22,906 nucleotides of DNA from Lachnospiraceae bacterium (GTDB lineage: Bacteria > Bacillota > Clostridia > Lachnospirales > Lachnospiraceae). The notes under the pieces were generated by a model, which searched no databases, was not told the DNA's origin, and was given only the letters and a program-made list of their open reading frames with translations. Below are positions 16,310 through 22,906 of the stretch, one piece after another; within the stretch, counting starts at the first letter, position 1; each line of letters begins with the position of its first letter. Position numbers and translations under genes: made by a program. Location of the stretch: the NCBI GenBank assembly GCA_017477005.1, contig JAFUXY010000507.1, positions 1 to 22,906 of the forward strand, written 5' to 3'.

Positions 16310-17203
16310 GTGACGAATATAGAGTATCCGCGTTTGTGTGGCGGCACCTTTATGACGCTGGTAATACAGGCGCTGCTGCAGCGGAAGAAAGCAAGAGAAC
16401 ACTATAAGGGTGAGAGTGATAAGCTGAATGATCCGGATGTACTTGTGGGGCTGATCAAGGTTATCAATCCTGACTATGAGGATCCGGGGAAGGCTGTACT
16501 TAAGACGAAAGCCAACGACTATAAGTCATGCAAATTATCGACGGGACAGTATCTTCCGTTTGGAGATAAGCTGGCGATTGAGGTTTTTGACCGAAGGGTA
16601 CGAACTGACTATCTGGCGGCAAGAAACGACATGTGCATCTTTGTAGATAGCTTTATCGAAACGGGAACAAAGCTGCAGAAGGATGTTCGCCTGGTGAAGG
16701 CTCTGATTGATCTGATTGAACAGGACAAAAGCATTGATGACGGTGTGGAGTTCATGGTTGGTGAGAATGGAGATGCCGTCAGGAAAGATCAGCTTCGCAA
16801 TTTGAAAAGGATATGCCTTCCGTCGTTCCTTCTGGGAATATGGCATTTCATAGTTATCAACCGGAAGAATAATAAGGTTGGGCAACTTACATATGACACC
16901 TGGTGTCCTGAAAATGGTGGTGGCACCAGAGAATATGAAGGAACTATGGGAGATGACATTTCGATAGAGTTTGAGATTTATACACTGGAGCCAGAGGATG
17001 AGACCGAAGATACGGAGCAGGAAGCGGAGGTTGTAGAAGATCAACCGGAGCGGAATAACCAAGATAATCAGAACGATCATCGGGAGACATCCGGCACCGG
17101 TCCGAACCTGCAACAGATCAATAATCCGTTTACTTTCATACAGAACGGAGATAACAACACACAGATTGGATATATAGCGAACCAGACGATTGTAAAGAAG
17201 TGA
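16310..17203 (+). CDS. Conserved protein of unknown function with C-terminal amyloid-like motif (putative sensor/partner)
   Basis: A 297-residue soluble protein. Residues 1-215 form a globular domain beginning EYPRLCGGTFMTLVIQALLQ and containing DPDVLVGLIKVINPDYEDPG, YLPFGDKLAIEVFDRRVRTD and CLPSFLLGIWHFIVINRKNN; I have seen this type of domain in clostridial accessory loci but know no function. An acidic linker (about 226-247) and an N/Q-rich linker follow. The last 22 residues hold NGDNNTQIGYIANQ, matched by the N-terminus of the next gene product. N-x-Q-x-G cores are typical of bacterial amyloid signalling motifs and resemble the RHIM core. The start is GTG 16310, which has GGAGG 7 nt upstream; a TTG at 16280 is in frame without a site. 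First gene of the operon; 9 bp to the next. A sensing role is inferred only. Confidence 0.78.
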   Translation: MTNIEYPRLCGGTFMTLVIQALLQRKKAREHYKGESDKLNDPDVLVGLIKVINPDYEDPGKAVLKTKANDYKSCKLSTGQYLPFGDKLAIEVFDRRVRTDYLAARNDMCIFVDSFIETGTKLQKDVRLVKALIDLIEQDKSIDDGVEFMVGENGDAVRKDQLRNLKRICLPSFLLGIWHFIVINRKNNKVGQLTYDTWCPENGGGTREYEGTMGDDISIEFEIYTLEPEDETEDTEQEAEVVEDQPERNNQDNQNDHRETSGTGPNLQQINNPFTFIQNGDNNTQIGYIANQTIVKK

Positions 17204-17212
17204 GGATACTGA

Positions 17213-17827
17213 ATGAGTGATGAATTACAAGTACAGACTCCGACCGGTCTGCAAGTGCAGGGAAGTCCTACGTTCCAGCAGACCGGAAGTGGAAACACTC
17301 AGATCGGTTACATAGGACAGCAGATCAACTATATTACGATGGGCGGTATGCCGCAGCCTATCCGTCCTGTAAATCCGAATTATGAATATTACAATCTGTT
17401 TGTTATTGATCAGGAGCAGATGGATAGCCTGGTTGCAATTCCAAGACACCAGTCACTGAACGCATATACATCTGAGGAAGTCCGTAAAATATATGCACTT
17501 CCGGGACTGGCAGCAGCAGAGGAAATCAAGAGACTGCCGTCATTGTTTGTTATCAGAAATCGGTTCGGCAATCATACGATTCCGGATCAGTGCGCAGGGT
17601 ATGGATATATTGTGGACATCCGGCAGAAGAGCGATACGATTATTGTTACAGCATCGATATCACATGTGATACGGCAGGAAAAACTGAATGCTCTGGAGAG
17701 TGAGCTGCAGTTGCTTCGGGCTCCGGAGAACAACGAATTGGACAGTGTTCACTGGGCAATCAAAAGGGTGAATTTGCCACAACTGATACAAGAAAAGAAA
17801 CTTATTGAGATTATGGATATGCTTTAA
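17213..17827 (+). CDS. Conserved protein of unknown function with N-terminal amyloid-like motif (putative effector/partner)
   Basis: A 204-residue protein without signal peptide or membrane segment. Residues 21-41 (FQQTGSGNTQIGYIGQQ then INYI) share the N-T-Q-I-G-Y-I core with the C-terminus of the preceding protein. A linker follows, then a domain from about 60 (NYEYYNLFVIDQEQMDSLVA) through LPSLFVIRNRFGNHTIPDQC, AGYGYIVDIRQKSDTIIVTA and ELDSVHWAIKRVNLPQLIQE. I do not recognise a catalytic motif. The arrangement (motif at the N-terminus, adjacent partner with it at the C-terminus) is that of amyloid-recruited effectors such as Bell-domain proteins, but this domain is not one of those known to me. 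ATG 17213 has a weak ribosome site (GAGGAT); translation may depend on the upstream gene 9 bp away. Confidence 0.75.
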   Translation: MSDELQVQTPTGLQVQGSPTFQQTGSGNTQIGYIGQQINYITMGGMPQPIRPVNPNYEYYNLFVIDQEQMDSLVAIPRHQSLNAYTSEEVRKIYALPGLAAAEEIKRLPSLFVIRNRFGNHTIPDQCAGYGYIVDIRQKSDTIIVTASISHVIRQEKLNALESELQLLRAPENNELDSVHWAIKRVNLPQLIQEKKLIEIMDML

Positions 17828-17839
17828 GCGGAGGAAGAC

Positions 17840-18052
17840 ATGAGCAGGGAATACGAAGCAATGGAAGTCGAAAAATGGGTAAACCTTGAAGATATAGCGG
17901 ATCATCTCAGCGTCAGTACCGATACCGTGCGGAACTGGATCAAGAGCGGAAAGATTCCTTATTATCGTGCCGGAAAACGCTATAAGTTCAGAATCAGCGA
18001 AGTAGATGAATGGCTGAAATCCGGCAAAATGAATGACGAAAATGAAGGCTAA
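17840..18052 (+). CDS. Excisionase-family helix-turn-helix protein
   Basis: A 70-residue protein that is almost entirely one MerR-like HTH_17 domain: WVNLEDIADHLSVSTDTVRN, WIKSGKIPYYRAGKRYKFRI, SEVDEWLKSGK. These bind DNA and in clostridial genomes often sit at the head of restriction-modification or related gene sets. It may regulate this operon. ATG 17840 has GGAGGAAG 5-6 nt upstream, 12 bp after the previous stop; the next gene starts 16 bp on. No integrase is visible, so an excision role is unlikely. Confidence 0.88.
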   Translation: MSREYEAMEVEKWVNLEDIADHLSVSTDTVRNWIKSGKIPYYRAGKRYKFRISEVDEWLKSGKMNDENEG

Positions 18053-18068
18053 GGAAGGAAGCGGTTAT

Positions 18069-19316
18069 ATGGAGAAGAGAAAATCAGCGATAGAAAAGGT
18101 GGTAATCGAAGGCCGCTCTTATGACCATGAAGAGTTTGAGCCTACGTTTATAAACTTTTTCTTCGGAAGAAACGGTGCGGGTAAATCAACAATATCAGAA
18201 ATGATCCAGGCAAATACCGGACTCACATGGAGATCTGGGCAGACTGTGGATGACTACAACGTGCTGGCTTATGATCAGCAGTTCATCAGTGATCATTTTT
18301 CTAATTTTGATGATCTTGCCGGAGTATTTACGCTGAATAAGGTGAATATTGAAACGCAGAAGAAGCTGGATCAGCTTGCAAAGGATAAGGATAAGCTGCT
18401 GGGTGATCTGGGTAAAAAGAATGAGGCTATAGATCAAAAGAAAGAAGCACGGGACGGACTTAAGACTGATAGCCAGACAAGAATGATGCGACTGACGGAT
18501 TCCGTCAGGAAGAAGTTTGATCTTGCGATGACCGGAAAGAAGATCGCAAAGACCTTCTGCCCGGAGGTCGAGAAAAAACAGCCGGTAGAGCACAAAGAAG
18601 ATGAAATCATGGAGCTCTATGAGGTTGCATATGGAAAGAGTGCACAGACTTATCCCTCACTGAAGAAATCAAATGAGTATCCCGGAAAATATGACCTTTC
18701 AGGAGCCTCCTATCTTGGCCAGCCCATCGTAAGTACAAGCGATACTCAGTTTGCCAGAGTGATGGAGAAGCTGGGTAATACCGATTGGGTTAAAGAAGGT
18801 CATACGAAATACTTAAAGAAGGCAGATGGGATATGTCCTTTCTGTCATAATCCGCTGGATCATCAGCACTTTGAGCAGGAGCTGAAAGCCTGCTTTGATG
18901 AAGAATATCAGGACAGTGTAAATGCTGTGGCTGCGTTCCAATCTGCATATACCAGCATGACGGAAGAAATGCTCAGAATACTGGATGAAAACACATCCAG
19001 TGACTTTCCGCGTGCAGATTTTACTGTCTATAAGGAAAAACTGGAGCGCCTGAAAACCATTATTCAGAGTAACCTTCAGTTGATCCAGAAGAAGGTTGAT
19101 AAGCCGGCAGAGAAGGTAGAACTGCAGGATATAGCTACCTTAGTTGCCGAGATTGATGCGATTGTTGATGAAATCAACGCCCTTATAAAACGAATAATGA
19201 GGCTTTCAACAAAAAGAAAGAGACCAAGATCAAATGCGACAAAATGCTGTGGGAGCATCTGGCATTCCTGGTCAAAGATGAGATTGCAGATTATAAGGCA
19301 AAGGACGCTGCAATAG
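18069..19316 (+). CDS. RloC-like AAA_13 ATPase, N-terminal part (gene split by a frameshift)
   Basis: AAA_13 proteins of the RloC/PrrC type combine an SMC-like ATPase with an anticodon nuclease and defend against phage, often beside restriction-modification genes. This part has Walker A FFGRNGAGKST (residues 33-41), the following VLAYDQQFISDHF segment, a long coiled coil, and a CPFC cysteine pair (Cys256, Cys259) like the RloC zinc hook. The signature motif, Walker B and nuclease region lie in the next frame (19244-20383). The frames join naturally near 19184-19199, where one missing A in an A run would restore a single protein of about 771 residues. The last 40 or so residues in this frame are out-of-frame sequence. 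ATG 18069 has AAGGAAG 9-10 nt upstream. As it stands the product lacks half of its ATPase site and is probably non-functional. Confidence 0.85.
   Translation: MEKRKSAIEKVVIEGRSYDHEEFEPTFINFFFGRNGAGKSTISEMIQANTGLTWRSGQTVDDYNVLAYDQQFISDHFSNFDDLAGVFTLNKVNIETQKKLDQLAKDKDKLLGDLGKKNEAIDQKKEARDGLKTDSQTRMMRLTDSVRKKFDLAMTGKKIAKTFCPEVEKKQPVEHKEDEIMELYEVAYGKSAQTYPSLKKSNEYPGKYDLSGASYLGQPIVSTSDTQFARVMEKLGNTDWVKEGHTKYLKKADGICPFCHNPLDHQHFEQELKACFDEEYQDSVNAVAAFQSAYTSMTEEMLRILDENTSSDFPRADFTVYKEKLERLKTIIQSNLQLIQKKVDKPAEKVELQDIATLVAEIDAIVDEINALIKRIMRLSTKRKRPRSNATKCCGSIWHSWSKMRLQIIRQRTLQ
19184..19199 (+). other. Probable frameshift site in the RloC-like gene
   Basis: The sequence reads CTT ATA AAA CGA ATA ATG in the upstream frame. 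With one extra A it would read CTT ATA AAA ACG AAT AAT GAG GCT, giving LIKTNNEAFNKKK and running on to the Walker B half. The downstream frame is closed by TGA at 19166, so the shift must lie after that point. No good slippery heptamer is present in frame. Confidence 0.7.
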
Positions 19317-20383
19317 AAGCAGAGATCAAGGCAATCGAAAAGGAAAAGGGCACACTCCGTCAGAACTATCTGGATAAGGAGGCGGAGATAAAGAAAGAGA
19401 GCGGTAATACCGTCAATACGGATGAAGCATTTGAGAGCATGAATGCCATGCTGAAGGACTCCGGCTTCCAGGGCTTCTCCCTTCGTAAGAAACAGGGCGT
19501 CAAGAACCGTTATGAAGTGGTTCGTGACGGCAACAAGCCGGTCAAGCGTCTGAGCGAAGGCGAAAGAAACTTTATTGCTTTCCTGTACTTCTATCATCTG
19601 GTTAAGGGCAGCGGTGCTGCTGACGCAGCTATCATTAGTTCAACCGGCGAGATTACGGATGCGACAGACAGAAGAGATAAGATTGTCGTGATCGATGATC
19701 CGGTTACCAGCATGGACAGTGGCACGCTGTTCATTGTGAGCTCCATGGTCAGGGAAATGATCAGCGTGTGCCACAACAATATTGAAGTGCTGCATCCGGA
19801 TATTACCGGTTCCTATATCAAGCAGATATTTATTCTGACGCACAATGCGTACTTCCACCGTGAGGTCACATACAACATGGTGGATTACTATGATTGTGTC
19901 ACATTCTACATGGTGAGGAAAACGGATAACCATTCTTCTATCACGCCATGCATTGAGAAGGCGAAGGAACTTTCGGAGGATGATAGGAACGTGAATCCGG
20001 TCCAGAACGCCTACACAGCACTTTGGACTGAGTATCAGGAACTGACTTCTTCAATTCCGCTGTTGAATGTTATCCGCAGGATCCTTCAATACTATTTCCT
20101 GGAGCTCTGCGGATACCAGGGTAGCAATATCCGGGATATTATCCTGAAGAAGAACAAGAGTGAGTTCATCAAGAAAAGAGCCGATGGAACGATTGATGAT
20201 ACGGACTATCATCTGGCAAGCTCCATGCTTTCTTACATTGATAATGAATGCAGCTTTATCGATGGATTCAACCTTGTACAGGAAGCAGTGGATCCGGAAC
20301 AGTATCGTAAGGTAATGAAGAAGATCTTTGAAAAGCTGGAACAGAGCCAGCATTATCGAATGATGACACACGAAAAAGACTGA
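19244..20383 (+). CDS. RloC-like AAA_13 ATPase, C-terminal part
   Basis: This frame carries the other half of the ATPase: the ABC signature RLSEGERNFIAFLYFYHLVK, Walker B KIVVIDDPVTSMDS, and the H-loop IFILTHNAYFHREV. Beyond it, VIRRILQYYFLELCGYQG and SSMLSYIDNECSFIDGF match the region where RloC/PrrC carry the anticodon nuclease triad (R-E-H). Here the R-x-x-x-E position reads R-R-I-L-Q and the usual SH in the later motif reads SF, so nuclease residues may be altered; this alignment is by eye. Coding sequence in this frame really begins at about 19187 by homology. ATG 19244 has no ribosome site, so separate translation is unlikely. It ends 50 bp before the first methyltransferase gene. Confidence 0.82.
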   Translation: MLWEHLAFLVKDEIADYKAKDAAIEAEIKAIEKEKGTLRQNYLDKEAEIKKESGNTVNTDEAFESMNAMLKDSGFQGFSLRKKQGVKNRYEVVRDGNKPVKRLSEGERNFIAFLYFYHLVKGSGAADAAIISSTGEITDATDRRDKIVVIDDPVTSMDSGTLFIVSSMVREMISVCHNNIEVLHPDITGSYIKQIFILTHNAYFHREVTYNMVDYYDCVTFYMVRKTDNHSSITPCIEKAKELSEDDRNVNPVQNAYTALWTEYQELTSSIPLLNVIRRILQYYFLELCGYQGSNIRDIILKKNKSEFIKKRADGTIDDTDYHLASSMLSYIDNECSFIDGFNLVQEAVDPEQYRKVMKKIFEKLEQSQHYRMMTHEKD

Positions 20384-20433
20384 GTCCGTATTATGGGACA
20401 ACAGTTTTGATAACATAGATTCTGGAGGATTGT

Positions 20434-21156
20434 ATGACAAGGCAAGTCAAGTCAAAACAGCGTGTTGCCGACCACGGTGAGGTGTTTACAGCCGACCGTG
20501 AAGTCAATGCAATGCTGGATTTGGTGAAACAGGAGACGGAGAGAGTGGATAGCCGTTTCTTGGAGCCGGCCTGTGGTGATGGCAATTTCGTTGCCGAAAT
20601 CCTTCGCAGGAAGTTGGAGGCGGCCAAGAAAAGAGCGATTCCACCAAAGAAAAAGAAACCACTGCCGATGGAATTTGAGAAACAGTCGGTGATCGCAGTC
20701 GCAAGCATATACGGCGTGGATCTAATGATGGACAATGTGATTGCATGCAGGAAACGCTTATATGACATTTGGAATAAAGAGTATGAAGCTATCTGCAAAA
20801 AGGAAGTTAGTGAAGACTGCAGAGAGGCTGTAAGGTTTATCCTCAGCCGAAACATTGTCTGCGGTAACGCCCTGAGCCTGAAGGTGGTGGATGACGAAGG
20901 AAACGATACAGAGGAACCGATAGTGTTTTCTGAGTGGGCTTTTGTCATGGGTAATAAGATGCAGCGGAAGGATTACCGCTTCGACAAATTGCTGGCCGGA
21001 GAATATGAACCTAAGGCAAAAAAGAAGAAAAAGAAGTCCGAGCCGGAAGGACAGATGAGTCTGCTTTCCATGCTGGAAGACAAACCAAGTGACGAAGGAG
21101 AATTCTTAACCTCCTATGTCGCGGACTACAGGAGGATTCAAGATCATGGCGAATAA
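20434..21156 (+). CDS. DNA methyltransferase-like protein with SAM motif but no catalytic NPPY
   Basis: A 240-residue protein with the start of an N6-adenine methyltransferase: motif [18 protein letters not shown] (about 15-31) and the SAM-binding motif [18 protein letters not shown] (41-57), then a further segment [20 protein letters not shown]. The expected (D/N)PP(Y/F) catalytic motif does not occur anywhere. The C-terminus has a lysine run ([18 protein letters not shown]). It may be the SAM-binding subunit or a regulator of the full methyltransferase encoded next. ATG 20434 has GGAGG 7 nt upstream; the stop overlaps the next gene by 11 bp, a sign of coupled translation and probable complex formation. 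Annotation pipelines often call such proteins restriction subunit M. Confidence 0.8.
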   Translation: MTRQVKSKQRVADHGEVFTADREVNAMLDLVKQETERVDSRFLEPACGDGNFVAEILRRKLEAAKKRAIPPKKKKPLPMEFEKQSVIAVASIYGVDLMMDNVIACRKRLYDIWNKEYEAICKKEVSEDCREAVRFILSRNIVCGNALSLKVVDDEGNDTEEPIVFSEWAFVMGNKMQRKDYRFDKLLAGEYEPKAKKKKKKSEPEGQMSLLSMLEDKPSDEGEFLTSYVADYRRIQDHGE

Positions 21157-22675
21157 TCTTTATAACACGATGTACAATCCGGATGTGCTGTCCTGCATCG
21201 CCAATCTTTCAAATGATGAGGTGTTTACACCGCCGGAGGTTGCTAATGCGATGCTCGATATGCTTCCGCAGGAGCTGTTTAGTGATCCCAATACTACTTT
21301 TCTAGATCCGGGTTGCAAGAGCGGAGTGTATTTACGCGAGATTGCAAAAAGACTTCTGAAGGGCTTGGAGTCTATATATCCAGATCTTCAAGAAAGAACA
21401 GATCATATTTTTAAAAAACAGCTATTTGGGATAGCGATTACAGAGCTTACAGCGCATTTATCAAGGAGAAGTCTGTATTGCTCGAAGACAGCAAATGGCA
21501 ATTATTCAGTAGTTCATTTTGATTCGATTGATGGAAATATCAGATTTAAAACAATTCAGCATAGATTTCAAAATGGTAAATGTGTATTTTGCGGGGCTGC
21601 TGAATCAGAGTATGGTCATGATAGACGTGGAGATGATCTCGAAACACATGCATATGAGATGATTCATACGACGAAACCGGAGGAAATATTCAATATGAAA
21701 TTTGATGTAATTATCGGGAATCCGCCTTATCAGTTGAGCGATGGCGGTAATGGAAAAAGCGCTAAGCCTATTTATCAACATTTTGTAAACCAAGCAAAAA
21801 AGATGAATCCGCGCTATTTAACTATGATTATTCCGTCAAGATGGTTCACTGGTGGGAAGGGACTTGTCGATTTCAGACAATCAATGCTTTCGGATAGGCA
21901 TATTAGGAAGCTTGTAGATTATGAGAATTTTAAGGATGTTTTTCCGGGGGTCGATCTTGCTGGAGGAGCATGCTATTTTCTCTGGGATAGAGATCATGAG
22001 GGAGCCTGTGAAGTAACAAATTATGGAACAGAAGCATACTCTGTAGCAACAAGATATCTCGATGAGTATGAGACTTTTATTCGTCAGAATCTGGCTGTGG
22101 ATATAGTAAAAAAAGTGCACTCAAAATGTGATAGTTTTTTAAGCGATCGAGTTTCTTCGAGAAAGCCATTCGGTTTGCCGACAAATTATCCACCTCAAGA
22201 TATTGGAGTTCCTTGCTGGTTTATCCAAAGGATAGGAAGAAAATATGCTGCCAAAAAGGACGTTGATGATAGCAGAGGTTATTTGAATAAATGGAAACTG
22301 ATTGCACCTAAAGCACCTATTGCTGGTCAAACAGATTTTACTAAACCAGTGGGCTTTTACTATGAGGGAAACACGAAGATTGCTAAGCCTGGTGAGTGCT
22401 GTACGGAGTCGTTTATTGTTGTGGGTGCCTTTGATACCGAAGCAGAAGTCTTATCATATAGATCATACATTTTTACAAAGGTAGTACGTTTCCTGCTTCT
22501 GCAAACTGTTGTATCTCAGGATGTTACAAAGAAGAATTATTGTTTTGTACCTGATTTGGGAAAGTATGAGGGAGAATATTCCGATGAGATGCTTTGCAAA
22601 ATGTGGGATATTACAGACGAAGAATGGGCATATATAGATTCTAGAATTACAGCTGTCGAAGAAATAAATGCGTGA
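21146..22675 (+). CDS. Eco57I-type N6-adenine DNA methyltransferase
   Basis: A 509-residue protein with motif [19 protein letters not shown] (23-40), motif [21 protein letters not shown] (51-70; the usual DPACGSG is altered) and catalytic motif [18 protein letters not shown] with NPPY at 192-195. It should transfer methyl from SAM to adenine N6. A cysteine pair KCVFCG lies at about 143-147. The part after about residue 230 is probably target recognition ([40 protein letters not shown]). No endonuclease motif is visible, so a nuclease would have to be separate. ATG 21146 is chosen for AGGAGG 10 nt upstream. From about 21290 the DNA becomes clearly richer in A and T than its start and than the upstream neighbour, suggesting a recombination joint. 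8 bp separate it from a truncated gene. Confidence 0.9.
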   Translation: MANNLYNTMYNPDVLSCIANLSNDEVFTPPEVANAMLDMLPQELFSDPNTTFLDPGCKSGVYLREIAKRLLKGLESIYPDLQERTDHIFKKQLFGIAITELTAHLSRRSLYCSKTANGNYSVVHFDSIDGNIRFKTIQHRFQNGKCVFCGAAESEYGHDRRGDDLETHAYEMIHTTKPEEIFNMKFDVIIGNPPYQLSDGGNGKSAKPIYQHFVNQAKKMNPRYLTMIIPSRWFTGGKGLVDFRQSMLSDRHIRKLVDYENFKDVFPGVDLAGGACYFLWDRDHEGACEVTNYGTEAYSVATRYLDEYETFIRQNLAVDIVKKVHSKCDSFLSDRVSSRKPFGLPTNYPPQDIGVPCWFIQRIGRKYAAKKDVDDSRGYLNKWKLIAPKAPIAGQTDFTKPVGFYYEGNTKIAKPGECCTESFIVVGAFDTEAEVLSYRSYIFTKVVRFLLLQTVVSQDVTKKNYCFVPDLGKYEGEYSDEMLCKMWDITDEEWAYIDSRITAVEEINA

Positions 22676-22683
22676 GGTGAAAG

Positions 22684-22766
22684 ATGTCTGAACATTGGAT
22701 TATTCCCTGCAATGTAAAAGTGTTCAATATTATTGAGCATTTTAGGGAAAGAAAAACTGTTATATG
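22684..22766 (+). pseudogene. 5' remnant of a gene cut off by an insertion
   Basis: ATG 22684, with GAGGTGAAAG 3-4 nt upstream, begins MSEHWIIPCNVKVFNIIEHF and reads 28 codons before TAA at 22768-22770. WIIPCN or WIIPxN followed by a helix and then xxWK is the beginning of EVE/PUA-like domain proteins found beside methyltransferases and nucleases; the rest of the domain is missing. The stop falls exactly where the sequence changes to what looks like an insertion sequence end (GTAA at 22767), so the gene was probably longer and the operon has been interrupted. Confidence 0.55.
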
Positions 22767-22906
22767 GTAACTATTCAGTCACATAATTTTTTTGTGCAAA
22801 ACGCGATTTTTTATGCGTATTTTTTTCATCGTTTATTGGACGTCAAACCCGCTGCTATTTCATGTATACAGCCGTCCATAAGCCCCTTTACGTTGTGCCG
22901 GGAAAC
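22767..22906. mobile_element. Probable end of an IS66-type insertion sequence (rest outside window)
   Basis: From 22767 the sequence reads GTAACTATTCAGTCACATAA and becomes AT-rich and non-coding to the window edge, with no open frame of use. IS66-family elements start with GTAA, and the join falls within the truncated reading frame. No transposase is in view and the other end cannot be seen, so the family call is tentative. Confidence 0.4.

Noticed and set aside
17840..18052. Excisionase of an integrated element
   Set aside because: No integrase or attachment-site repeats found nearby; small HTH proteins of this type also act as regulators of restriction-type operons.
19190..19230. Programmed -1 frameshifting in the RloC-like gene
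   Set aside because: No in-frame X-XXY-YYZ heptamer and no obvious stimulatory stem; the A-run near 19187 fits a simple one-base loss better. Not fully excluded.

Overview
The window reads as the chromosome of a motile, anaerobic Firmicute of the Clostridia, most like the Lachnospiraceae. Support comes from the gene families (hexameric glutamate dehydrogenase, SecG/SmpB/tmRNA cluster, DUF975 protein, SymE-like toxin), strong AGGAGG ribosome binding sites, and a sigma-28 (flagellar) type promoter. I cannot name a genus from sequence alone.

Layout. 1-2303: the 3' part of gdhA, overlapping a membrane-anchored protein with a glycerophosphodiesterase fold whose catalytic positions are replaced. 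2310-6573: a trans-translation and secretion neighbourhood: promoter and structured leader, secG, terminator, smpB, then two sensory genes (galactose-type binding lipoprotein and a Cache-HAMP-GGDEF diguanylate cyclase), then tmRNA (ssrA) with its own promoter and terminator. The two signalling genes sit between smpB and ssrA. 6635-7912: a minus-strand calcium-binding-repeat protein behind a sigma-28 promoter. 7960-14501: a housekeeping block with a GH1 6-phospho-beta-glucosidase, a DUF975 membrane protein with a FUS-like repeat tail, pyruvate kinase, and an RlmD-type rRNA methyltransferase with an internal 15-residue tandem repeat.

14552-22906: an accessory region. It opens with a SymE-like toxin gene and a small unknown gene, converging on a minus-strand sigma-like HTH gene that has an attenuator-like leader. 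From a near-consensus promoter at 16194-16222 a tightly spaced plus-strand operon follows: a conserved protein of unknown function (16310), a second unknown protein (17213), an excisionase-type HTH protein (17840), an RloC-like AAA_13 ATPase broken by a frameshift (18069-20383), two DNA adenine methyltransferase-like proteins (20434 and 21146), and the first 28 codons of another gene cut off by what looks like an IS66-type insertion sequence end (22767 to the window edge).

The most interesting signal is that the first two operon proteins carry the same short N-T-Q-I-G-Y-I motif, one at its C-terminus and the next at its N-terminus. That is the arrangement of bacterial amyloid signalling motif pairs (RHIM/HET-s-like), in which a sensor recruits an effector. 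Together with the RloC-like ATPase and modification methyltransferases this suggests an anti-phage defence operon that has begun to decay (frameshift, insertion).
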